IMG/VR virus record: IMGVR_UViG_3300021962_000608
Location: 1 to 24,852 of that record
Strand: one strand, 5' to 3'
DNA: 24,852 nucleotides
DNA from: a virus
Shown: piece after piece, positions 6,106-16,243 of the stretch
How the letters are laid out: each line of letters starts with the position of its first letter
Numbering within the stretch: the stretch's first letter is position 1
Program-made: the position numbers and the translations under genes
Notes under the pieces: generated by a model
The model's database searches: none
Told to the model about the DNA's origin: nothing
The model's input: the letters and a program-made list of their open reading frames with translations, nothing else

Positions 6106-8374
6106 AGATAAGCTAAAGATTAGCTCTGGGTCGTTTGTGAATGGCAAGGAAGTTCCTTCCATGATCACAACCGATCCTAACGTCGTTACCAAGTCAAACA
6201 TCGAAGGCATTAAGAAGGCCATCGATACGGCCCGCAAGGAGATCCGCGGACAGAAGACTACTGCCGTAGCCGCTCCTGGCACGCCTATCAAGACCGAGGC
6301 CACCCCAGCCGTAACGAAGGGCCGTAAGGCACGCGCACTCCCCAGCGCAATCGCCAACGGCCGGACGAAGAAGGCAGGCGCAGGCCGCACGATTAACGAT
6401 GTCGTCGTATCTGGCGGCAAGGTACGAGCAGCTAAGATCAACCCTAAGTTCGACCGACTCACCGCCCTTACCGATGCCCAGAAGCGCGGCATGTCCCTTG
6501 AGCGCCAGCGACTCAACCAGCTAGGAGAGGTGGCAGAGGAGAACGAGGATTACCTTCTCGTTCTAGAGGCTATGAACAGGAAGCAGCTTGTTGAGCCCGA
6601 GCAGAACCGAATGCGCGCTCTGTATCGACGGTTTGACCACTACTACCACCCGCAGACCTTTACGCTCGGAGGTGCAGACCACTGGGCAGAGGACCCAAGC
6701 GCACGGCTTTCAGGCCGCTCGCACGTGTCTGTCAACATCCACGCCGCCTATGTGAATATCCCTTCCTCCCTTCAGGCTGTGAGCCCAGTAGTGAACTACG
6801 TTCCTACCGGCCCAGACATGCCGGAGCGCGAAGCTGCCAACCGACGAGAGCGACTGCTCTACGCTTGGTGGGACAGCAACGACATGGACCTTCGGCTAGA
6901 GGAAGCGTGCCTTCTCAAGTCACTCTATGGAACAACCGCGGCCAAGGTGTACTGGGACCCAGTAAAGAAGCTACCACGGATTCAGATCGTGGACACGCCG
7001 GAGAACCTGTACCTTGGGTACGGTAGCTCCGACTACACACGCGTCGACTGGGCGCTATACAGCTACGGCCTCTCGCCTCAAGCAGTGCTCGAGGAGTGGG
7101 GCGTAGACGTCATCCCTGTGAACGACGGGAACAAGTGGTTCCCATACACGTCCTCCAGCACGCATGACGACCCTATCGCCAGCATCTACCTAAACAGCTA
7201 TCACCGAGACCCAATCCGCTACCAGACTGCCTATGACCAGATGAAGATTGAGGTCCTGGACTACTGGTACAAGCACCCAACAGAGCCCGGCAAGCCGCCT
7301 CTTGTTTGCAACGTAATCATTGTCGGCAACACTGTCGTCAAGAGGACAGAGCACCCAGAGCTCGAAGGTGCCATCCCGTACATCATCCTTCGAAACAGCA
7401 TTATCCCTGGTAGCCCATACGGCAAGCCAGAGCTGTACGACATTGAGCAGCTCCTACGCGAGAAGGACGAGAAGATCACGGCCCAGGCCCAGATGATCCA
7501 CTCTGTCGTCGGCGGGCAGATGTGGCAGCTCGTTGGCGCTGAGGCACCAGATGAGGTGCCAGCCAACGCAATCCCTAAGCCTAACCAGGTTGCTACTCCT
7601 GGAGCCGGTAACCGGATTGAGTCGATCAACCCATTCATCCCTCAGTTCCAGGTCGAAGACTACAACAAGCGCATCGACCGAGAGCTTGCCGTGGTGTCTG
7701 GCCTAAACGACCTACTCCTTGGCTTGGCCCCATCCAGCGTCCTTGGCTCCAGCCGGGCTATCGCCCAGCTTATGGCCAACTACGAAGCCCGCATCTCCCC
7801 GAAGCGCAAGCTTCTCTACAGCTGGATTAACCAGGTTTGGGAGACATGCGCACGAATGTGGGAGATCAAGGACAAGGCAGTTGCGAACATTGTTGACGGC
7901 GAGTACCAGCTGGCCATTACGCCACCTGAGCTTACGCCACGAGACACAATCGAACTTGCCCAGACTGCAATCAACATGGTCCAGAACCGACTCTGGTCTG
8001 CCGAGCGTGCGATGGATCGCATGGGCGTCAACGACCCAGAGGGCGAGAAGGACCTCATCCGAGACGAGCAGACGGATGCGACACTCAACCCTGCAGCAGT
8101 GCAGACGATGGGTGCCCTCATTCAGATGTTCAACCAGATGCAGCAGCAGCCACCAGCCGCAGCTCAGGCCCAGGCTCAGGCCGGCCAGAACAGCGCCATG
8201 GAGGCTATGGCAAGTATGAACCCTCCCGCCGGTGGTATGGAGATGCTGAACTCGCCAAGCGAGCAGGCCCTCCCTCCGCAGGAGTCCCTACCGCAGAACG
8301 CGCAGGGTGGTGGAGCTGACCTAATGGCAATGTTGCAGGCCGCACAGGGCGGCGTGCCACAGCAAGGAGAATAA
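6098..8374 (+). CDS. Portal protein
   Basis: A 758-residue protein directly after the large terminase. From about residue 150 the pattern fits tailed-phage portals: a stretch with SHVSVNIHAAYVNIPSSL and PVVNYVP, then a helix-strand region ending DTPENLYLGY, the segment VKRTEHPELEGAIPYIILRN, and a long C-terminal helical region rich in Gln, Met and Pro. Portals form the dodecameric DNA channel at one head vertex and bind terminase. The first roughly 130 residues are an unusual basic, Ala/Thr/Pro-rich extension with no clear internal ribosome binding site, so the long start is retained. ATG is preceded by GGGGAG. Three cysteines are present. The call comes from position, length and pattern. Confidence 0.85.
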   Translation: MPKDKLKISSGSFVNGKEVPSMITTDPNVVTKSNIEGIKKAIDTARKEIRGQKTTAVAAPGTPIKTEATPAVTKGRKARALPSAIANGRTKKAGAGRTINDVVVSGGKVRAAKINPKFDRLTALTDAQKRGMSLERQRLNQLGEVAEENEDYLLVLEAMNRKQLVEPEQNRMRALYRRFDHYYHPQTFTLGGADHWAEDPSARLSGRSHVSVNIHAAYVNIPSSLQAVSPVVNYVPTGPDMPEREAANRRERLLYAWWDSNDMDLRLEEACLLKSLYGTTAAKVYWDPVKKLPRIQIVDTPENLYLGYGSSDYTRVDWALYSYGLSPQAVLEEWGVDVIPVNDGNKWFPYTSSSTHDDPIASIYLNSYHRDPIRYQTAYDQMKIEVLDYWYKHPTEPGKPPLVCNVIIVGNTVVKRTEHPELEGAIPYIILRNSIIPGSPYGKPELYDIEQLLREKDEKITAQAQMIHSVVGGQMWQLVGAEAPDEVPANAIPKPNQVATPGAGNRIESINPFIPQFQVEDYNKRIDRELAVVSGLNDLLLGLAPSSVLGSSRAIAQLMANYEARISPKRKLLYSWINQVWETCARMWEIKDKAVANIVDGEYQLAITPPELTPRDTIELAQTAINMVQNRLWSAERAMDRMGVNDPEGEKDLIRDEQTDATLNPAAVQTMGALIQMFNQMQQQPPAAAQAQAQAGQNSAMEAMASMNPPAGGMEMLNSPSEQALPPQESLPQNAQGGGADLMAMLQAAQGGVPQQGE

Positions 8375-8377
8375 GAA

Positions 8378-11200
8378 ATGGCACGACGAGGTAAGTTCGG
8401 TCGGGCAGGTGCAGGCACAACCCAGAACCTGTCCGTCGTTATCTATAATCTGTTGAAGCAGCAGATGAGCGACGAGATGACGTCGATCCTAACTGCATAC
8501 AACACAAACATGAAGGACGGTCGGTACAGCTCCCAGTTCAATGGGCAGAACGTGGACGGCGAGTTCGTCCTCCAGTACTACCGCAACATGCTTGCCGGGT
8601 TCCCGCCCGGGTCAACTGAGTATGAGACGCTCAACTCTCAGATGGCATCCTTCGAGAGCCGATACCGTACTGACGTGCAGAACCTTATTATCGGCGCAAT
8701 GGAAGATGGCACGCAGATTGACTTCGGCTTGCTTGGCGCTGATTTCGCCAACCGTGGAATCTCAGAGGTAAGGCTGACAGACATTGAGTCGTGGGCCGCC
8801 CAGGAGATTGCAGACCTTGAAGTCAATGGCGATACCGTACAGGCTGATAAGCTTAGGGGAGTGGTGTTCACGGCTAAGTTCGACGTACTAAACGATGGGA
8901 AGGTTGCCGGAGTCAACAGCGGAAGCATTAGTCGCGGAGCCTACAACAGCTGGCTGAAGGGCCAGCTCCAGGCAGCAATCGACGCTGGCTTCACCAAAGA
9001 CAGCAAGGAGTACCGCACTATTCTAGGGCTTCAGGCCCAGGCTGCCTCCGAGGCTAAGACCCAGGGGGCCGTCGACGCTCGTGACAAGTACGCCAATGAC
9101 ATGCGCGACATTCAGCGCAGCATGAACGCTGCAGCTGAGAAGCTTATCCAATCGTACGCTGACAGTGGTAACCCAGCCATGCTTGACGTAATCAACGAAG
9201 CTCTTCAATCGACCCAGACAAGCTATCCGTTTATTGAGCTCCTTCAGACTCTGGCAGCTGCCGGAACTGAGGATTCTGGATATACTGGCGTATATGCAGA
9301 CATCGTGCAGTACGCTGACGCCGGTGTACTTGCGGAATTCAACGCCGCAACTCTTGCCGGGCAGCAAGATCTTTCCACCCTTGCGGCTGGAGGGTTTGCG
9401 GACGCCGGAGACTACGCCGATGGAATCGCAGCCGATTACGCAAGGCTTAAGTCGTCAACAGGTACGTTCGTAAAGAACTCCGGAATGGAGTTCGGTATCG
9501 CCTATGGCGGGAACGCGATGGACGATTTGCGAACTAACCTAGCCGCAGCCGGTGTCATGTTCACTGGCGAAGGTACCACACTAAACGCTACCGGCGGTCA
9601 CCCAGAGGCTGTTCTTAGCGTGCTTAAGCTGTTCGGCAAGTCTATCGAGGAGCAGGACCTAACTAACTTTAACTGGATCAAAGACCTTGCAGAAGGTGAA
9701 ATCCCTGCCTCACTTGTAGCCGGAACGAACATTGACGACATTGACAAGAGCGGTACGATCAGCCAGGACGAGCTTGTTACTGCAATCGAAAATGGCAAGA
9801 TCTCGTTCGATGACTACACAAATATCCAGATGAAGGCAGCAGCAATCGCAGACAAGACGCTAGATGTTCCAACACTTGGCGGCTCAGCTGTGATCACGGC
9901 AAAGTCCATCATCAACACAATGTTTAATACTGCCTGGAGCAAGAATGTGCTCAACAATGGTGGGCAGGTCTTGATCAAGGGAACAGGCGAGGTAGTCGCA
10001 TACGAGGGCGCAGCCCCGGCTGGCGGCGTACCTACCATGGTCAGCGTCGGAGGCAAGACCTACGGCGGTATCTCCATGCCTATTACAATCAACGCTAAGG
10101 GCACAGAGCAGAACCCACAGGACTGGTCTAGCGCCACCGGAATGACGGTTCAGGTGTTCCGAACCGGAGGCAACACCTCCAGCGGCTACGTAGGAGCCAA
10201 GGACACAATGTTTGTCCGGATTGTTGGTAACCTAGCTGGCCCTAATGGGGCCTCCGCGAACGGTGTCCTTGTACCGTACAAAGATTGGAAGCGGTGGATG
10301 TCTACCGTCGTTGGTATCGACATCGATGACTCTGCTGTCATTAACTCCGGCAGCGGTAAGGTGCCAAACATCTTTATCGACAGCACGGCCGCATACGATG
10401 CTAAGGGCAAGGACGTTAGCGAGTATTACAAAAACATCTTTAACCCAGCAGACCCAGCGTTCATCGGCAAGTCTACCAGCGGCGTTGGCTCTGGCATTAT
10501 GAACATCAGCGAAAATGATGTAGCTACATTCCAGTACGCTGGGTTTATCGCAGACCCACGTACCACAAAGGATGCAATCGACGCTTCATTCGCAAGAGGA
10601 AAAGAAAAAATCCTTGCTGAGGCCGGGCTGTATGCAGCCCAGGCCGGTAGGGATAAGCCAATCATGAGCGACGTCCTTAAGGCAATTTACAAGGGTATCC
10701 CTGGGGTGCCGTCAACGTACGACATCGATACTTCAGTGACCAAGTTCGGGCAATACGGGGATGTCACAGCAAGGGTTAGCGCGATGTTTGGGAACACCAT
10801 CCCGACTACTCCGGCTCCAGCTATGGACCTTGGTCAAATTCCTGGAGTGCTATGGGACACTATCGTTGGTCCAGGGTACAAGAAGCCAGAGGGCGCTAAG
10901 TCTCCTGTTGACTTCACTGGAGTTGAGCAGGGGCTTGGCTCGTTTGCCCCGCCAGACCTCAGCGGTATTGGCGACTTTATCGGCGGAGCATTCCGGAACC
11001 TTGGTGACTTCTTTAACCCGGCCAAACCAGAGACACCAAAGCCAGCAGCTCCAACACCGTCTCCGGCAATCCCAACGCCGTCGACTCCGAAGCCAACAAC
11101 TCCAAGCCCAGCAACACCAGCCCCAGCCACGCCTAGACCTGGTGGGTTCAGCCCTTCCACTCCAAAGCCGTTTAGCGCATCTGAGAGAAGGGTCTTTTAA
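8378..11200 (+). CDS. Large structural-region protein with an EF-hand loop and Pro/Thr tail
   Basis: A 940-residue protein of no family I recognise, starting four bases after the portal with a strong AAGGAG site. The first half is helical and Ala-rich. Residues 454-465 read DIDKSGTISQDE, a textbook 12-position EF-hand calcium loop (Asp 1 and 3, Ser 5, Gly 6, Ile 8, Glu 12), followed by a looser ENGKISFDDY. Residues about 490-680 look beta-rich (many Gly, Val, Thr). The last 60 residues are a Pro/Thr/Ser/Lys tail (repeats like TPKP, TPSP), probably disordered. It contains no cysteine. Its place between portal and scaffold suggests a virion protein, perhaps an internal or ejected one; this is inference. 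Confidence 0.85.
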   Translation: MARRGKFGRAGAGTTQNLSVVIYNLLKQQMSDEMTSILTAYNTNMKDGRYSSQFNGQNVDGEFVLQYYRNMLAGFPPGSTEYETLNSQMASFESRYRTDVQNLIIGAMEDGTQIDFGLLGADFANRGISEVRLTDIESWAAQEIADLEVNGDTVQADKLRGVVFTAKFDVLNDGKVAGVNSGSISRGAYNSWLKGQLQAAIDAGFTKDSKEYRTILGLQAQAASEAKTQGAVDARDKYANDMRDIQRSMNAAAEKLIQSYADSGNPAMLDVINEALQSTQTSYPFIELLQTLAAAGTEDSGYTGVYADIVQYADAGVLAEFNAATLAGQQDLSTLAAGGFADAGDYADGIAADYARLKSSTGTFVKNSGMEFGIAYGGNAMDDLRTNLAAAGVMFTGEGTTLNATGGHPEAVLSVLKLFGKSIEEQDLTNFNWIKDLAEGEIPASLVAGTNIDDIDKSGTISQDELVTAIENGKISFDDYTNIQMKAAAIADKTLDVPTLGGSAVITAKSIINTMFNTAWSKNVLNNGGQVLIKGTGEVVAYEGAAPAGGVPTMVSVGGKTYGGISMPITINAKGTEQNPQDWSSATGMTVQVFRTGGNTSSGYVGAKDTMFVRIVGNLAGPNGASANGVLVPYKDWKRWMSTVVGIDIDDSAVINSGSGKVPNIFIDSTAAYDAKGKDVSEYYKNIFNPADPAFIGKSTSGVGSGIMNISENDVATFQYAGFIADPRTTKDAIDASFARGKEKILAEAGLYAAQAGRDKPIMSDVLKAIYKGIPGVPSTYDIDTSVTKFGQYGDVTARVSAMFGNTIPTTPAPAMDLGQIPGVLWDTIVGPGYKKPEGAKSPVDFTGVEQGLGSFAPPDLSGIGDFIGGAFRNLGDFFNPAKPETPKPAAPTPSPAIPTPSTPKPTTPSPATPAPATPRPGGFSPSTPKPFSASERRVF

Positions 11201-14200
11201 TGCCACTAGTAGGCTACTCTAACGACCAGACCAGACCGCCTAGCACTGATATCTCCGGCCGCGACCTAGCATTTAAGCTAGACATTGGCGGGGAAGATAA
11301 GCTAGATGGTCTGCGCCCTGATGAGAAGCTTGCTGCGCAGATGGGTGCAGGGATTAAGGATGTAGTAAAGACCGGCTTTGATATCGGAAGCAAGATTCCA
11401 TTCCTTGGAGAGGCGGCTGACTTCGTCAGCAAGACTCCAGTAGGTGCAGGCATTGGCGCTGCCCTGCAGCTTGCGTCTGTTCCTAGCGAGGTGCTGGCAA
11501 ATCTTGTTGCAAATGTTCGACTTAAGGTTACAGACAGGTCTAGTCTCCCAACAGACATCCAGAACATGCTCAACTCTGGAATGGATACCGGTAAGGTCGT
11601 TGACTACATGATCAAGTCTCAGCGCGCTTGGTCGGACAGCGAAGACGCGAACCTTCTGTTCACGATGCTTACAGACCCACTTAACTTCACGCCAGCAGTC
11701 TTCGCTAAGGCCGGGGCCCTAAAGCCACTGGCCGCCGTGGGCGGGGCAACCACCGGTGCGCTTGCCCTAGGAGCGGCGACTGGCGGCGCTGGCTTCCTGC
11801 CTGGACTTATCGCTGGTGGTATCACTGGATATAAAAAGGCCGGCAAGTTTGCTTCCGCAGCAGAGGCACAGGCGGCACGCCTAGAAAATATCAAGTCTCT
11901 GCTTGGGGCCGGAAAGACCGTTGTAGAAGAAGTACCTGAGCTTTCCTCGGCACAAAAGGCAGCTATGATCCTCAACAAGCCACGCGGTCTGAACCTTAGC
12001 GAGAAGCTTGCCATTGGCCGAGATGCGCGTATCACAATCGAGCAGGCACGTAAGGAGCTCGAGGCCTCACGGAAGGCTGGCAACGCAGAGGGTATTGCCC
12101 TAGCAGAAGAGAAGATCTCCCGCGCAAACAACGCCATGAAGGCAGCAAGCGCTATCGACGAGGGAGTACTTGCTGGAATGTACGACGTGTACAAGGCTGC
12201 GACTGACGGACTTGGCGAGGGGTTCAAGCGCGTAGGAGCCGGTCTGTTCGGGGCAAACTGGCACGCGCTATACAAGGAGCTTGACGGCGCCCTGCTAAAC
12301 GAGGACGTAGCTGGACTATCCGGTATGTTTGAGCACCTTGGCAAAGTGGACGACGTAAAGAATACCATCGGCCGAGGCCTTGCCAACTTCGGCATTATCG
12401 GCACAGAGCATCTTATGAATGGCAGCAATAAGTTCCGCGCCATGAACGCAGCTGACCAGATTGGCAAACTTTACTACGACGCTATCGACCGACTCATGCT
12501 GCAGAGGGGCAGGGGCGCAGCCGTTAAGTTTACAACAGAAGAAGTCGTCGACGAGATGAAGCAGGTAGCTAACAGCGCAGAGCTTAAGGACACCGGCGTA
12601 GTCAAGCTGTTTGATACCGGTAGCGTATCGGAGCTCCGAAGCCGCGTTGAGTTCCTTCGCAACGTTGACCCAATTGTAGCTGCCACCCAAGAGGGCCGAA
12701 AGGCACTTCCTCAAATCAAGCAGCTTGCCAACTTCATTGAAAGCCAGATGAATGCAAGCGAGCTAGGAGCTATGCGAGCATCCGGAGTTAGCTACGAGAA
12801 CAAGCTGGTTGGCCGTATCAAAGAGGGCGGGCTCTCGGAGTACGTACGCGCATCCGTAGACGAGATCCAGGGAACAAAGATTCGGATTGTCTCCAAGCTG
12901 GGATCTTTGGCAGAAGCCAGGACACTTGCTCGGCAGCACATCACTAGCATTGCATCATCACTTGGGCACAGCTTCGACGAGGTCGCTCCGCAGTTCGACA
13001 GCTGGTTCGATAATAACTTCTCTAAGTTCTACACTCCTGACGGATTCCTAAAGGACGCCGACTCGGCAAGCCTTGCCGCAGCACGTATGCTTGCTGTTGA
13101 GTCTACCGGGTATGCGACATCCGCCAAGACCGCAGCTATGTACAATACCTTTGTAGAAGATATCCTAACTGGGAACACAACCGCCCTTACCCAGCGATAT
13201 GGCAAGGAAGTTGTCGATAACCTACGGGCGATCTTCGAGGCTACCGGGAAGATCCACATTGTATCAAGCGGACACATCTTCCGTGATAAGTCTCTCGCGT
13301 TTGTCGACGCATACAGCCAGCTCGCTAAGATTACAAAGAGCCTTGAGCTGGCCAAGCAGAAGGAGCTTAAGGCCGCCACATCCGCTGACACAATTGCCCA
13401 AGACGGGCGTGTCGTACGGGCATTCGACAGGGCTGGTGGCCAGAAGCAAGTCGATCGATTTATTAAGCGCCTAGAGACAATGCGTGCCAGCCATAACGAG
13501 GGGGCTGAGTACGACAAGATTCTTAAGGATCTAATCTCTGATGCTCGCAAGGCCAAGAACCTTGAGGACATCCGCGTGTCGTGGGCCAATCGAGCAACAG
13601 AACAGTTTGACGATATCCGAGTTGTTCATGGAGACCTCAAGAACGCAGACGCTATCAATAAGTACCTACGAGAGGCCATTGATACCGGGCTTGCAGTCAA
13701 CCGCTTCCCTGAGCGGAACCTTACCGCAATCGAACAGGCGCTCAGGCTGCTAGGCAAAGACCCGAACATTGTCCGAACGTTTAACGGCGGGGCATACCGG
13801 CTAGTTCGCGCACCAGAGAACAACATGATCTACAAGCCAGCTCTCCTGGAGATGCCTGGCGCAACCCCTGGACAGCGGCAGCTGTGGGGCAGCAAGGTAA
13901 TGCCGTTTGTGGATATGTCTAACAAGGGACTACAGAAGGTAGCCAATCGCTACGGCAAGCAGATCCTTGACTACAAGCCTACTGCGCTTCAGAACTTCAT
14001 GGGCAACATGTTCTCGCCAATCCCACAGAAGTACGTCACTGCTTCCATCCGACGCAGGCTTGCCGGATACCTGGTACGCGGAGGCCTGACCCAGGAGCAC
14101 GTTGACGCCATCCTAGATGAGCTGGTAGCTCGTGGCGTGCAAGAGGGCGTGTCTGCGCGAGGTCTGTCCCCTAAGGTAATCAACGATGCATTTAAGCAGG

Positions 14201-16218
14201 CAGTTGATACAGTTGGAGGACCTGGAACCTACAAGCAGTTCCTGCAGAACTTCTCCGGCAATGCTTTCGGAGCACAGTTCAACCCAGTTAACGCTACCAT
14301 GTTTGCCTTCCGCGGAGACAAGAACGTAGTCGGACTTACCCAGTACTTCACTGGCGGGCTTAAGGAAGGCAAGTTCGGGACTCAGATTGCTACCTGGACT
14401 GACAGGTGGTACCCAACAATGAAGTTCAAGCTCAACCCTATCTACTGGTTGCAAGAGTACACTGAAAGCCCGATCCTAAACTCTGCACGCGGGGTAGACC
14501 GAGATACCGTATTCTCCATGATGGCTGACGGAAAGAACGCACAGATGGTATCTGCAAGCCAGCTTCGTGACCTGACCAAGGTTGGGCCAGAGACTCAGTC
14601 GTTCGTTGATAATGCAAACTTCATGGCGGTATTCCGTCAGGACGCTGTGGCCCAGGCGATGACTGGCCGGTATGACGATGTCGTAATGCACGCTGGGTTC
14701 TGGGAGAACCTCAAGAATGGCAGGCACCTGGACGACCTGGCTAACAAGAAGATGGCCGCTCGAGATGCCCTTGCCCTTGACATCACGGCCAAGACATTCT
14801 CAGAGACACTTCGAGAGAAGGACTTCAACCTGTGGTCAGCACTGGTAGAGCAGTACGGAACTTCAGACTCTCGTGCCCTGTTCACTAACTACGTGAACTA
14901 CCGTCTCCGACTAAGTGACCCTACTCGCGTATGGAACGACATCGAAGTGTCACGACCTGCCGGCGTGGGCTTCGGTAGAATCCCAGACCCTAACCGCCAG
15001 GCATGGGCCGATGCGCAGCGAGAGCTGGTTACCGGCGGGCGCTTCGCCCCAGAGGCGGATGTGATTGGCTCAAACGTAGGCATTCTTACCCAAGAGCAGT
15101 TGCAAGCCCAGCTTATTGCCAACCCGGCGCTGCACATGGCCACACTAGAGAAGCATGTGTCTAGCCTCAGCGACGCCGGTTACGATGTATCTCGGTTCGC
15201 TGACTCCGCCAACAACCTGCGCAACGCACTCCGCCGTGCGGAGGGTGAAGTAAGGTCTACTGGTGACATGACTGAAGAGACCATCGCTATTGTTAAGACT
15301 GCACAGAAGAACCTACACACCGACCTCCAGAAGCTTGGCCGTGACTGGGTACTGCTGCAGCACAAGCGCAGTGCACTCGAGGCCCTTGCAACCCAGCTGC
15401 ACTTTGCCGATCCAATGGGCGTTGACCCACACACAGGCAAGATTCTAGAGGCGATGCTCGTTGGCCAGGGGTTCAGCAAGGATATTCAATACATCGTCGA
15501 CGAGGTAAACGACGTAGTAAACTCAGTAGTCCGAGGCGGCACAGACCCAATCGTTGACGGACGTGCCTTCCGGGATTCCGTACAGGCAGAGATGGTTCGT
15601 CGAGTGGCAGCCAAGCCAGACCTTGCTGGCAACTTTGGCAATGGCATGACTAGCGTTGTATCCAACCACGGGGCAGAAGAGACTGTGTATAACGCATTCC
15701 AGTACGCCTACACCAGGGCCCTTGACCAGGCCAACACTACAACCTACTTCCCGTCTGACCGTTCGTTCTTCGAGAGGACTATCAACCACCCAGGTCTGGC
15801 CATGTACCCATACAGCTACATGTTCAAGAAGATCCTGCCTGAGCTGATTGAGTTCCTGTTCAAGCGACCGTTCGGCGCCAAGGCTCCGATGGCTGGGTAC
15901 TCTGCCTACATGCACGTGCGTGACTACTTCGAGTACGAGCTCGAGACAAACCCAGGGCTAAAGACCTGGCTAGACGAGCACCCAAACTCTGTATACATGA
16001 TGACAATGATGTTCCCAGGCGTGCCATGGGATGTTGCGGCAGTGCCGCCACAATGGGCACGCAATCTCTACAAGCGGGCGGCGAACGGAACTGAGTGGAG
16101 CCCAGGCGGGTCTGTCTTCCAAGACATTCTCAAGCCTGCCATGTCAGTCGGTCCGCTAACCGCTGCGGAAACAATCACGTCCACTGTGGACGAGTTGTTT
16201 AAACCAAAGACCCCATAA
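11200..16218 (+). CDS. Giant 1672-residue protein of unknown family, likely virion or ejected protein
   Basis: The largest gene in the window, coupled to the previous one by TAATG. Residues about 175-217 are a Gly/Ala-rich hydrophobic segment (AAVGGATTGALALG then GLIAGGITG) that could enter a membrane. Long charged helical stretches follow (about 225-310 and 700-850). The C-terminal 180 residues are aromatic and Pro-rich, with NHPGLAMYPYSYM, LPELIEFLFKRPFG and MMFPGVPWDVAAVPPQWARN. No cysteine occurs in 1672 residues. I found no lysozyme, protease, ADP-ribosyltransferase or T7/N4-type RNA polymerase motifs. Position between portal and scaffold, size and composition suggest an internal virion protein ejected with DNA, or a displaced tape-measure-like protein. 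No family is recognised. Confidence 0.9.
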   Translation: MPLVGYSNDQTRPPSTDISGRDLAFKLDIGGEDKLDGLRPDEKLAAQMGAGIKDVVKTGFDIGSKIPFLGEAADFVSKTPVGAGIGAALQLASVPSEVLANLVANVRLKVTDRSSLPTDIQNMLNSGMDTGKVVDYMIKSQRAWSDSEDANLLFTMLTDPLNFTPAVFAKAGALKPLAAVGGATTGALALGAATGGAGFLPGLIAGGITGYKKAGKFASAAEAQAARLENIKSLLGAGKTVVEEVPELSSAQKAAMILNKPRGLNLSEKLAIGRDARITIEQARKELEASRKAGNAEGIALAEEKISRANNAMKAASAIDEGVLAGMYDVYKAATDGLGEGFKRVGAGLFGANWHALYKELDGALLNEDVAGLSGMFEHLGKVDDVKNTIGRGLANFGIIGTEHLMNGSNKFRAMNAADQIGKLYYDAIDRLMLQRGRGAAVKFTTEEVVDEMKQVANSAELKDTGVVKLFDTGSVSELRSRVEFLRNVDPIVAATQEGRKALPQIKQLANFIESQMNASELGAMRASGVSYENKLVGRIKEGGLSEYVRASVDEIQGTKIRIVSKLGSLAEARTLARQHITSIASSLGHSFDEVAPQFDSWFDNNFSKFYTPDGFLKDADSASLAAARMLAVESTGYATSAKTAAMYNTFVEDILTGNTTALTQRYGKEVVDNLRAIFEATGKIHIVSSGHIFRDKSLAFVDAYSQLAKITKSLELAKQKELKAATSADTIAQDGRVVRAFDRAGGQKQVDRFIKRLETMRASHNEGAEYDKILKDLISDARKAKNLEDIRVSWANRATEQFDDIRVVHGDLKNADAINKYLREAIDTGLAVNRFPERNLTAIEQALRLLGKDPNIVRTFNGGAYRLVRAPENNMIYKPALLEMPGATPGQRQLWGSKVMPFVDMSNKGLQKVANRYGKQILDYKPTALQNFMGNMFSPIPQKYVTASIRRRLAGYLVRGGLTQEHVDAILDELVARGVQEGVSARGLSPKVINDAFKQAVDTVGGPGTYKQFLQNFSGNAFGAQFNPVNATMFAFRGDKNVVGLTQYFTGGLKEGKFGTQIATWTDRWYPTMKFKLNPIYWLQEYTESPILNSARGVDRDTVFSMMADGKNAQMVSASQLRDLTKVGPETQSFVDNANFMAVFRQDAVAQAMTGRYDDVVMHAGFWENLKNGRHLDDLANKKMAARDALALDITAKTFSETLREKDFNLWSALVEQYGTSDSRALFTNYVNYRLRLSDPTRVWNDIEVSRPAGVGFGRIPDPNRQAWADAQRELVTGGRFAPEADVIGSNVGILTQEQLQAQLIANPALHMATLEKHVSSLSDAGYDVSRFADSANNLRNALRRAEGEVRSTGDMTEETIAIVKTAQKNLHTDLQKLGRDWVLLQHKRSALEALATQLHFADPMGVDPHTGKILEAMLVGQGFSKDIQYIVDEVNDVVNSVVRGGTDPIVDGRAFRDSVQAEMVRRVAAKPDLAGNFGNGMTSVVSNHGAEETVYNAFQYAYTRALDQANTTTYFPSDRSFFERTINHPGLAMYPYSYMFKKILPELIEFLFKRPFGAKAPMAGYSAYMHVRDYFEYELETNPGLKTWLDEHPNSVYMMTMMFPGVPWDVAAVPPQWARNLYKRAANGTEWSPGGSVFQDILKPAMSVGPLTAAETITSTVDELFKPKTP

Positions 16219-16243
16219 GGGTCGCAAGCAAATGGAGGTTAAA

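Noticed and set aside
11619-12467. Reverse-strand open frame of 282 codons inside the 1672-residue gene
   Set aside because: It is a mirror of a strongly coding + strand frame, rich in Ser, Ala, Pro and Arg as expected from such shadows, with no ribosome binding site or recognisable domain. No other - strand gene exists in the window.
11200-16218. The 1672-residue protein as an N4-type virion RNA polymerase, suggested by the N4-like capsid
   Set aside because: I looked for the T7-like motif B (R...K.......YG) and the HDS motif C; the three YG sites checked lack the Arg and Lys at correct spacing and no HDS occurs.
16232-16243. ATG start at 16232 for the scaffold
   Set aside because: The strong GGAGGT site overlaps this ATG and is placed correctly for GTG 16244 instead.
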